From DASSKP01 sp035695045 (lineage in GTDB: Bacteria > Actinomycetota > Actinomycetes > JAFAQI01): a DNA stretch of 44,413 nucleotides. Position numbers and translations under genes: made by a program. Below the pieces are notes generated by a model that saw nothing but the letters and a program-made list of their open reading frames with translations, was not told where the DNA came from and ran no database searches. Positions within the stretch are counted from its first letter, which is position 1; every line of letters begins with the position of its first letter. The stretch spans positions 1 through 44,413 of the forward strand of contig DASSEX010000071.1 in assembly GCA_035695045.1 (NCBI GenBank). The letters are read 5' to 3'. This document shows, one piece after another, positions 37,878-44,413 of the stretch.

Positions 37878-39983
37878 GTGCCGTGGAGCGCGCTGGCCGT
37901 GACGGCCGAGCAGGCTGCCCTCGCGGAGGCCGTACGCGGCTTCGCGCATTCCGCCTCGCTCGTGAAGGAGTCACGGGCCGCAGCGGAGAGCGACGCCGAG
38001 GCGCTGCCGGCGTCGTGGTCACTGCTGGCGAAGCAGGAGCTGCTGGCGCTCCCGTTCGACGCCGAGCTCGTGGACGTGTGCGTCGCGGTGGATGCGTTGG
38101 GCGCCGCGCTCGCTGCGGGACCGATCGTGCCGACCCTGGTCGTCGCACGGCTGGCCGCGGCGGCCGGCGACGACGCAACGCGTGCGCTCGTCGAATCCGG
38201 ACTTCGTGACGGTTCGTTCAGTGCTTCGGTCGATGTCGGTGGGCTGCTCGTCGGCGGCACTGCCGTGACGCACGTGCTGACACGGGTCGGCGAGGAGCTC
38301 TGCCTCGTCGACGTCGCATCCCTCGACGCGGAGCCGAAACCGGGTCTCGATCGCAGCCGAGCCGTCGCGGTCGTCTCCACCGGTGCTTCCGTCCACGCCG
38401 TTGCCGGCGGGGTGCCCGGCGTCACCGACGAAGAGGTACGCCGGCTCGTCGCCGTGCTGCTCGCGGCGGAGTCCGCCGGCGTCGCGGCATGGTGTCTCGA
38501 GACCGCGGTCGACTACGCAAAGGTGCGCGAGCAGTTCGGCAAGCCGATCGGCGCCTTCCAGGCCATCAAGCACCGCTGTGCGCGCATGCTCGCCGAGGTG
38601 GAGCTGGCGCGAGCCGCCGTCTGGGATGCGGCGGGTGCCTATGACGACGACGCCGATGTCGACACCAGGCGTCTCGTCACAGCGGTCGCCGCATCGACGG
38701 CGCTGCAGGCCGCCGTCGACAACGCGAAGAGCCTCGTCCAGGTGCTCGGCGGCATCGGCTACACGTGGGAGCACGACGCGCATCTCTACCTGAAGCGCGC
38801 GATCGCCAACCGCCAGCTCATGGGCGGCACCACGACCTGGCACCGCGAAGCGGTGCAGCTCGCGCGCGGCGGCGTACGACGGTCACGGCACCTGCATCTC
38901 GGTCCCGACGCCGAACCCGTGCGCGCAGAAGTGCGTGAGTTCCTCGACGGCGTGCAGTCGCTCGACGCCGCGGAGCGGCGCAAGGCGATCGCGGACGCGG
39001 GCTACCTTGTGCCGCACTGGCCCAAGCCCTACGGCCGGGCCGCCGGCCCGATCGAGCAGCTCGTGATCGACGAGGAGTTCGCGCGCGCCGGTGTCGATCG
39101 CCCGGACCTGATCATCGGCAACTGGGCGTTGCCGACGATCCTGGAGCACGGCACCGACGACCAGCGCAGTCGCTTCGTCCCGCCGACGCTCTACGGCGAG
39201 ATCACGTGGTGCCAGATGTTCAGCGAGCCCGGCGCCGGCTCGGACCTCGCGTCGTTGCAGACGAAGGCGGTGCGGGTCGACGGCGGCTGGTCGCTGTCGG
39301 GACAGAAGGTCTGGACCTCGCAGGCCAGGTCGGCGCACTGGGCGATCTGCCTCGCCCGCACGTCATCCGGCGGTGACAAGCACGAGGGCATCACCTACTT
39401 CCTCGTCGACATGAAGACGCCCGGTCTCGATGTGCGCCCGCTGCGGGAGCTGACCGGGCACGCGATGTTCAACGAGATCTTCCTGACCGACGTCTTCGTG
39501 CCGGACGAATGTGTCGTAGGTGAGGTCGGTGGCGGTTGGCGGCTCGCGCGCACGACGCTTGCGAACGAGCGGGTCGCGATGAGCAGCGGCTCGGCCTTCC
39601 CGTCCGGCATCGAGCAGCTGCTCGAGGCGCTCGACGCGCATGAGGCCGCCGAGGATGACGCGGCTCTCGTCGCGGTCGGCGAGCTGGTCTGCCGTGCGCA
39701 GGCCGACGTGATGCTCGGTGTCCGCGCGACGCTTGCCCGGGTGTCCGGCACCGACCCTGGTGCCGCGTCGAGCGTGCGCAAGCTCGTGGGCATGCACCTG
39801 CGGCAGGACGCGTCGGAGCTGTCGCTGTCACTGCTCGGACCGCGCGCAGCGGCCGGCGGTGACGCCGCGACAGCGGCCCTGCAACGATTCCTCGGCACCC
39901 GTGCCCTCACCATCGCGGGTGGCACGAGCGAGGTCCTGCACAACGTCATTGCCGAGCGCATTCTCGGCCTGCCGAGAGGGTGA
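37878..39983 (+). CDS. fadE34: Fused tandem acyl-CoA dehydrogenase FadE34/ChsE3-like (701 aa)
   Basis: A double-length acyl-CoA dehydrogenase, two ACAD units in one chain. The N-terminal unit (1-330) keeps REQFGKPIGAFQAIKHRCAR and VLGGIGYTWEHDAHLYLKR; the C-terminal unit (340-701) holds MFSEPGAGSDLASLQTKA, WSLSGQKVWTS and TIAGGTSEVLHNVIAERILG. This arrangement is that of ChsE3 (FadE34, Rv3573c, about 711 aa), which dehydrogenates the five-carbon cholesterol or cholate side chain. In M. tuberculosis it adjoins kstR; here it is 20 kb away but carries its own KstR box. GTG start at 37878. The N-terminal unit seems diverged in the FAD-binding and catalytic parts, as expected. Confidence 0.9.
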   Translation: MPWSALAVTAEQAALAEAVRGFAHSASLVKESRAAAESDAEALPASWSLLAKQELLALPFDAELVDVCVAVDALGAALAAGPIVPTLVVARLAAAAGDDATRALVESGLRDGSFSASVDVGGLLVGGTAVTHVLTRVGEELCLVDVASLDAEPKPGLDRSRAVAVVSTGASVHAVAGGVPGVTDEEVRRLVAVLLAAESAGVAAWCLETAVDYAKVREQFGKPIGAFQAIKHRCARMLAEVELARAAVWDAAGAYDDDADVDTRRLVTAVAASTALQAAVDNAKSLVQVLGGIGYTWEHDAHLYLKRAIANRQLMGGTTTWHREAVQLARGGVRRSRHLHLGPDAEPVRAEVREFLDGVQSLDAAERRKAIADAGYLVPHWPKPYGRAAGPIEQLVIDEEFARAGVDRPDLIIGNWALPTILEHGTDDQRSRFVPPTLYGEITWCQMFSEPGAGSDLASLQTKAVRVDGGWSLSGQKVWTSQARSAHWAICLARTSSGGDKHEGITYFLVDMKTPGLDVRPLRELTGHAMFNEIFLTDVFVPDECVVGEVGGGWRLARTTLANERVAMSSGSAFPSGIEQLLEALDAHEAAEDDAALVAVGELVCRAQADVMLGVRATLARVSGTDPGAASSVRKLVGMHLRQDASELSLSLLGPRAAAGGDAATAALQRFLGTRALTIAGGTSEVLHNVIAERILGLPRG

Positions 39984-39986
39984 CCG

Positions 39987-41000
39987 ATGGTCGATGACCT
40001 GAAGCTCGGGCTGATGCTCGGCTACTGGGCCGCCAACGCCGACGACGCAACCGAGTCGGTGCTCGCGGCCGAGGACGTCGGCTTCGACTCGGTGTGGACC
40101 GCGGAGGCCTACGGCTCGGACGCGTTCACTCCGCTGACCTGGTACGCCGCACGCACGTCACGGATCAAGCTCGGCACCGGCATCGTGCAGCTGTCGGCGC
40201 GCACCCCTGCGGCCACCGCGATGACCGCCGCGACCCTGGACGCGTTGTCCGGCGGGCGGCTCACTCTCGGCCTCGGCGTCTCCGGCCCGCAGGTCGTCGA
40301 GGGCTGGTACGGCGTGCCGTTCCCGAAGCCCTTGGAACGCACGCGCGAGTACGTCGACATCCTCCGGTCGGTCTGGCGGCGGGACGTCGTACGCAACGAA
40401 GGTCCGCACTACCCGCTGCCCTATCCGGGCGGCACCCGGCTCGGAAAGCCGATCAAGCTGACGTTGCACCCGGTGCGCGACCGAATCCCGGTGCTGCTCG
40501 GCGCGGAGGGCCCCAAGAACGTCGAGCTCGCGACGCAGGTCGCCGACGGCTGGCTGCCGATCTTCTACCACGTCGAGCGCGCCGGATCGATCTACGAAGA
40601 GGCGTTGTCCGCAGCGCCTGACGGGTTCCGCATCTGCTGCCCGGTGACGGTCGTCGTCAACGACGACGTCGACGCCGCCATCGAGGTCGTGAAGTGGACG
40701 CTCGCGTTCTACATCGGCGGCATGGGCGCCGCGAACATGAACTTCCACCTCAACGTGATCGGTCGGATGGGTTTCGCCGACGAGGCCGCGGTCGTCCAGA
40801 AGCACTTCCTCGACGGTGACCGCGAGGCGGCGATGCGAGCAGTGCCGGACGACCTCGCGGACGGCATCGCTCTGTGCGGGTCGCTCGACCGGATCCGCGA
40901 GCGGCTGGACCTGTGGCGCAAGAGCCCGGTGACGACACTGCTGCTCGGCGGCATTCGCAACCCGGAGCACATGAAGGCGCTCGCGGACATGGTGCGTTGA
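39987..41000 (+). CDS. LLM-class F420-dependent oxidoreductase, Rv3520c-like (337 aa)
   Basis: A luciferase-like TIM-barrel oxidoreductase that probably uses coenzyme F420. Family marks: LGLMLGYWAANADDATESVLAAEDVGFDSVWTAE at the N-terminus, IKLGTGIVQLSARTPAATAM, SGGRLTLGLGVSGPQVVEGW, and LLGAEGPKNVELATQVADGWLP. The closest remembered relative is Rv3520c, which lies beside ltp4/ltp3 in M. tuberculosis and belongs to the KstR regulon. It starts 3 bp after fadE34. The steroid substrate is unknown. Confidence 0.87.
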   Translation: MVDDLKLGLMLGYWAANADDATESVLAAEDVGFDSVWTAEAYGSDAFTPLTWYAARTSRIKLGTGIVQLSARTPAATAMTAATLDALSGGRLTLGLGVSGPQVVEGWYGVPFPKPLERTREYVDILRSVWRRDVVRNEGPHYPLPYPGGTRLGKPIKLTLHPVRDRIPVLLGAEGPKNVELATQVADGWLPIFYHVERAGSIYEEALSAAPDGFRICCPVTVVVNDDVDAAIEVVKWTLAFYIGGMGAANMNFHLNVIGRMGFADEAAVVQKHFLDGDREAAMRAVPDDLADGIALCGSLDRIRERLDLWRKSPVTTLLLGGIRNPEHMKALADMVR

Positions 41001-42082
41001 TCGAGGCGCTCAAGGCGCGGGCCCGGCGCGACGTGGAAGAGGGGCTGCTGCCGTCCTGCCAGATCGCCCTGGCGCGCGACGGGGAGCTGATCGTCGACGA
41101 GACGTACGGCGCCCCCGCCGGCTCCCGCTACGTCATGTTCAGCGTGACGAAGGCCTTCACCGCGACGCTGGCCTGGCTGCTCATCGGCGACGGCGACCTG
41201 CGCGACGACACCCGGGTCGCGGACGTCGTACCGGAGTTCGCGGCGAACGGGAAAGAAGGCGTGACGCTCGAGCATCTGCTCTGTCACACCGCAGGCTTCC
41301 CTCGCGCGCCGATGCGACCGGAAGAGGGTGCCGACCGAAAGCGACGGGTCGACCGGATGGCGACCTGGCGCCTCGACTGGGAGCCGGGCACCCAGACGAC
41401 CTACCACGCGACATCGGCGTACTGGCCGCTCATCGAGATGACCGACCGCATCTCCGGTGTCGACTTCCGGTCGCTGTTCGCCGAGCGCGTTGCGGGCCCG
41501 CTCGGCCTGCCCGGGCTGCAGATCGGCCCACCCGCCGGCGAGCAGTCCGACGTGCTGCGTATCCAGGCCGCCGGAGAGATCGACGAGGGCGGCCAGACGC
41601 TCGGCGACCACGTGAAGGAGACCGAGGAGCAGTTCCTGCTGCGTTTCAACGAGCCCGAGGTGCTGGCAGCAGGCGTGCCCGGTGCCGGCGCGGTCGGCCG
41701 CGCAGCCGATGTCGCACTCTTCTACCAGGCCCTGCTGCACAACCCGGGGGAGATGTTCGACCCCAAGGTGCTCGCCGACGCGACCGGCAACATCCGCAAC
41801 CGGCTGGTCGACCCGCTGTTCGACTGTCCCGCCAACCGCACGCTCGGACTGGTCGTCGCGGGCGACGATGACAAGGCGCCGGTGCGCGGCTTCGGCCGGC
41901 ACACCGGACCGCGGGCGTTCGGGGCGCAGGGCGTCGGCGGCCAGATCGCCTGGGCCGACCCGGACAGCGGCCTGTCGTTCAGCTATCTGACCAACGGTCT
42001 CGATGTGGACGTCGTCGGCTCGTTCGTCCGTTCCGCGAAGCTTGCCGGTCTCGCGGCGCGTTGCAGGTCGGAGGACCACTAG
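40997..42082 (+). CDS. Serine beta-lactamase-fold hydrolase/esterase (361 aa)
   Basis: A class C beta-lactamase-like (EstB/LpqK-type) serine hydrolase without a signal peptide, so acting in the cytosol. The SxxK motif is SVTK at 49-52, followed by LEHLLCHTAGFP, TYHATSAYWPLIEMTDRISG (second-motif tyrosine) and RAFGAQGVGGQIAWADP near the end. Likely an esterase rather than a true beta-lactamase. The TTG at 40997 overlaps the preceding stop (TTGA). Position in the fadE34 operon suggests a role on steroid or lipid esters or lactones. Confidence 0.82.
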   Translation: MIEALKARARRDVEEGLLPSCQIALARDGELIVDETYGAPAGSRYVMFSVTKAFTATLAWLLIGDGDLRDDTRVADVVPEFAANGKEGVTLEHLLCHTAGFPRAPMRPEEGADRKRRVDRMATWRLDWEPGTQTTYHATSAYWPLIEMTDRISGVDFRSLFAERVAGPLGLPGLQIGPPAGEQSDVLRIQAAGEIDEGGQTLGDHVKETEEQFLLRFNEPEVLAAGVPGAGAVGRAADVALFYQALLHNPGEMFDPKVLADATGNIRNRLVDPLFDCPANRTLGLVVAGDDDKAPVRGFGRHTGPRAFGAQGVGGQIAWADPDSGLSFSYLTNGLDVDVVGSFVRSAKLAGLAARCRSEDH

Positions 42083-42142
42083 CGCAGCACGGCTGACCTT
42101 CGACCCTTCCGTCGCGGCCCGCCAGCGGCGAACGTCAGAGAC

Positions 42143-43237
42143 ATGGCGACCGTCGATCGTCCCTGGATGGCCTTCGAGCCGAACGATGATGCGCTGCCCT
42201 TCCGCGCGACCATGTCGTCGGTCGGGGTGAAGGTTCCGGCGACGCGGGTGACGACGGCCGAGCTCATGGCCGGCACCCGTCATCGGACCGGCATCGAGCT
42301 GGAGCGACTCACCGGCATTCATGCCCGGCATGTGGCTCCGGACGGCGAGGACTCGTACACGCTCGCCGTCGGTGCGGCCCGGGACTGCCTCTCGCGGACG
42401 CCGTACTCCGGCGCGGACCTCGACATGGTCATCACGACGAGCATCACGAAGTACCGCGACGGATACACGCAGCGGCTCGAGCCGCCGCTGAGCCTCGCGG
42501 TGAAGAGCGCGATCGGCGCTCCGCGGGCCACGAGCTTCGACCTGTCCAACGCGTGTGCCGGGATGCTGACCGGCGTCTTCGTCCTCAACGACTTCATCCG
42601 GCGCGGCGAGATCCGCCGTGGCCTCGTCGTCTCCGGCGAGTCGATCTCACAGCTGGGCCGCAATGCCGCCACCCAGGTGCGCGGCGTCCTCAGCCGCCAG
42701 CTCGCCTCTCTGACCCTCGGCGACGCCGGGGCGGCCGTCCTCGTCGAGCGGGCCGGTCCCGACTCGGCCGGCATCGCGGTCGCCGGCTTCACCACGTTGT
42801 CGGAGCACAGCCGGCTGTGTCTCGGCTATCCGAGCCATGTCGGTCCGGGCGCGTCCATGTACACGCAGGCCCGGGCGATTCATCGGGTTGCCATCGACAG
42901 GGCGCCCGCCCTCGTCCAGGAGGCGTTGGACGTCGCGGGGCTCGGGCTCGACGAGATCGACTACTTCATCCCGCACCAGACGTCGGCGCGGGCGATCCGC
43001 ACCGGCGTCGCAGAGTTCGCCGAGCGGCTCGGCGTGCGGCCGAGGCATGTCGTCGTCAACGTCGAGGAGTACGGCAACACGTCGTCGACGACGCACTTCG
43101 TCGCCCTGGACCGATACCTGCGCGAGGGGCGCTTCCGGCGCGGCGAGCGGGCTCTGCTGCTCGCGCTCGCGTCCGGGCTCGAGATAGGGGTCGTCATCGT
43201 GACGGTGGACGAGCTGGTGGCGTCATGGGAGTCGTGA
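42143..43237 (+). CDS. Ketoacyl synthase III-like protein with full catalytic triad (364 aa)
   Basis: A thiolase-fold condensing enzyme of the FabH/OleA group. Cys138 in DLSNACAGMLTG, His278 in IPHQTSA and Asn312 in EYGNTSSTTH form the triad, so it should be active on an acyl-CoA or acyl-ACP. The N-terminal MATVDRPWMAFEPNDD is an extension over the usual start at MSSVGVKVPATRV (ATG 42212), which is an alternative. A 60-bp gap separates it from the hydrolase; it overlaps the next gene by 13 bp. Substrate and product are unknown. Confidence 0.85.
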   Translation: MATVDRPWMAFEPNDDALPFRATMSSVGVKVPATRVTTAELMAGTRHRTGIELERLTGIHARHVAPDGEDSYTLAVGAARDCLSRTPYSGADLDMVITTSITKYRDGYTQRLEPPLSLAVKSAIGAPRATSFDLSNACAGMLTGVFVLNDFIRRGEIRRGLVVSGESISQLGRNAATQVRGVLSRQLASLTLGDAGAAVLVERAGPDSAGIAVAGFTTLSEHSRLCLGYPSHVGPGASMYTQARAIHRVAIDRAPALVQEALDVAGLGLDEIDYFIPHQTSARAIRTGVAEFAERLGVRPRHVVVNVEEYGNTSSTTHFVALDRYLREGRFRRGERALLLALASGLEIGVVIVTVDELVASWES

Positions 43238-44133
43238 TCAGGTCCGTCGGCCTCTCCCGCCCGGGTCGGCTCGCCGGCCACGGCGCCCGGCGGCTCGCGG
43301 ACGCTGCCGCCCGCAGCTGTCTCGACGAGGCAGGCATCCCTGCCGACGATGTCGACCTGCTCGTGAACGCGGGTGTCTACCGAGAGCGCGGGCTCGGCGA
43401 GCCGGCGCTCGCTGCGCTGATCCAGGAGGACGTCGAGGCCAACGTGGGGCGGCCGGACCGGCACGACCACGGGACCTTCTCGTTCGACATCGACAACGGA
43501 GCGTGTGGCGTCCTCACCGGCGTCCACGTCACCCACGGCCTGCTGCTCTCCGGTGCCATCCGGCGAGCGCTCGTCGTCGCCAGCGACTCGGGTCCCGGAC
43601 CGGTCCACGCACGGTGGATGCCGTACGACGAGGGCGGCGGCGCTGTGCTGCTCGAGTGTGATGACGGCGTCGCCGGGTTCGGCGACGTCAAGCTCGCGAC
43701 CTTCCCGGAGTACGACGCCCTGCTGCAGGGCTACTGGACCTGGGAGGAGCGCTCCGGCCATCGGCCGGGCCGGCACGACGGACGCAACCGGCTGGTCGTC
43801 GAGGAGCGCAGCGGTTTCCGCGCCCGGGCAGCCGAATGTGCCGTCGAGACGGTCGGAAAGATGCTCGCGGACGCGGGCGTGACCGCCGACGAGATCGACC
43901 TGCTCGTCGCCACTCCGGAAGCGGAATTCGGTGATCCGGTCGCGGCAGGACTCGGCGTACCGACCGCGCGGGTGATGCACCTGGGGGAGCAGACCAACCG
44001 TCTGCACACCGCCCAGCCCGCCGCGGCGGTCGCCGCCGCCATGCGCACCGGCCGTTGGGACGAGTCACGGACGGTGCTGTTCGTCTCGGCAGGTGCGGGG
44101 ATCACGATCGCGACTGCGCTGTACCGCCACTGA
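43225..44133 (+). CDS. Ketoacyl synthase III-like partner protein, His/Asn missing (302 aa)
   Basis: A second thiolase-fold protein overlapping its partner by 13 bp. Cys94 is kept in DIDNGACGVLTGV, and AARSCLDEAGIPADDVDLLV is the usual helix-strand opening. In the C-terminal half, where PHQ and GNTS should be, the sequence reads ATPEAEFGDP and GEQTNRLHTAQP, so the standard His and Asn are not in place. It may be a regulatory or substrate-holding subunit in a heterodimer, or an acyltransferase rather than a condensing enzyme. The pairing is visible; the function is not known. Confidence 0.82.
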   Translation: MGVVIRSVGLSRPGRLAGHGARRLADAAARSCLDEAGIPADDVDLLVNAGVYRERGLGEPALAALIQEDVEANVGRPDRHDHGTFSFDIDNGACGVLTGVHVTHGLLLSGAIRRALVVASDSGPGPVHARWMPYDEGGGAVLLECDDGVAGFGDVKLATFPEYDALLQGYWTWEERSGHRPGRHDGRNRLVVEERSGFRARAAECAVETVGKMLADAGVTADEIDLLVATPEAEFGDPVAAGLGVPTARVMHLGEQTNRLHTAQPAAAVAAAMRTGRWDESRTVLFVSAGAGITIATALYRH

Positions 44134-44145
44134 CGAGAGGTCCGC

Positions 44146-44413
44146 TCAAGCGTGGACCGGCTGCGACCTCCGGAGCATCGCCGCGCCCAGGCCTGCCTCG
44201 AGCAGCGCCGCGGTGACGGCACGACGGGTGGCGTGCGGGCTGAGCTGGTGGGCTCGTCCAGCCGCGGCGGCCGACCAGGCATCGACGAGATCGACGGCAA
44301 CGGCCAGTTGCAGCTGCTGGCGTCGTACCTCCTCCGGGGTGCGGGCCAGCAGGACCGCCATCATCACGGCTCGCGCGCCGAACAACCGGGCCAGGTAGAC
44401 CGACGGGGAGGTC
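44146..44413 (-). CDS. Hypothetical protein, C-terminal part (runs off window)
   Basis: Leftward frame open at the right edge of the window; 88 residues are visible. It contains small-residue helices, ARLFGARAVMMAVLLARTPE and LAVAVDLVDAWSAAAAG, then AVTAALLEAGLGAAMLRR, which look like short membrane or membrane-associated helices (DUF4267-like proteins have a similar look). It is convergent with the ketoacyl-synthase pair (12 bp between stops). The start and full domain content are outside the window. Confidence 0.6.
   Translation of the reverse strand, partial: TSPSVYLARLFGARAVMMAVLLARTPEEVRRQQLQLAVAVDLVDAWSAAAAGRAHQLSPHATRRAVTAALLEAGLGAAMLRRSQPVHA

Noticed and set aside
40997..42082. Antibiotic-resistance beta-lactamase
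   Set aside because: It has the SxxK fold but no signal peptide, and its operon is lipid/steroid metabolism; an esterase role is more likely.
1..44413. CRISPR arrays, tRNA/rRNA genes, insertion sequences, integrases or attachment sites
   Set aside because: No spaced direct repeats, no cloverleaf-like or rRNA segments and no transposase or recombinase motifs were seen on either strand.

Overview
The window is about 44 kb of very GC-rich, densely packed DNA with frequent GTG/TTG starts and stop/start overlaps (ATGA). It carries a KstR-type sterol regulon, an LPFTG sortase substrate, a WS/DGAT wax-ester synthase and an F420-type (LLM) oxidoreductase. Together these point to an actinobacterium that degrades sterols, probably a soil or plant-associated relative of the mycobacterial/Frankia-like lineages. 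I cannot name the genus. No rRNA, tRNA, CRISPR array or insertion sequence was seen.

Layout. (1) 1-5.1 kb: the 3' end of a penicillin-binding transpeptidase, small hypothetical genes, an XRE regulator divergent from an LPFTG surface protein, a lysophospholipid-type acyltransferase, a small secreted protein and a DUF4177 protein. (2) 5.1-17.4 kb: a sterol side-chain degradation locus. A leftward operon (fadA5, echA19-like, hotdog thioesterase) and a rightward operon of about 9.6 kb (cyp125-like, two DUF35 proteins, ltp4-like, ltp3-like, SDR, fadE26/fadE27-like, fadD19-like, kstR) diverge from a 109-bp region holding two KstR-like palindromes. FadD19 with Ltp3/Ltp4 points to C24-branched (plant) sterols. 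(3) 17.4-22.7 kb: a leftward, translationally coupled operon of an AcsA-like acyl-CoA synthetase, E1-alpha, E1-beta and E2 of a 2-oxoacid dehydrogenase, and an acyl carrier protein. (4) 22.7-31.8 kb: a small helical protein, a 109-aa unknown, a class I aldolase, and a rightward operon holding an entire PTS relay (UlaA-like EIIC, EIIB, EIIA, HPr, enzyme I) with two SIS-domain proteins and a NagA-like deacetylase. The two divergent promoter regions here (22.74-22.87 and 24.63-24.80 kb) each hold a pair of DosR/DevR-like boxes. (5) 31.9-37.8 kb: an M50 protease, a small ABM-like protein, a membrane protein coupled to a LipC-like esterase, a WS/DGAT acyltransferase and an alpha/beta hydrolase. (6) 37.85-44.1 kb: a second putative KstR operon headed by a perfect TnnAACnnGTTnnA box: fused acyl-CoA dehydrogenase FadE34, LLM oxidoreductase, beta-lactamase-fold hydrolase and a pair of ketoacyl-synthase-III-like proteins, the second lacking the usual His/Asn. 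The window closes in a partial leftward gene.

How the genes work together. The sterol genes would oxidise the terminal side-chain carbon (CYP125), activate the acid (FadD19), dehydrogenate it (FadE26/27, FadE34), hydrate it (EchA19-like), cleave it by aldol lysis (Ltp3/Ltp4 with DUF35 partners) or thiolysis (FadA5), all under KstR. Ring-degradation genes and the MaoC-type hydratase lie outside the window. The central block looks like a separate module for acetyl-CoA and amino-sugar metabolism, possibly induced by low oxygen.
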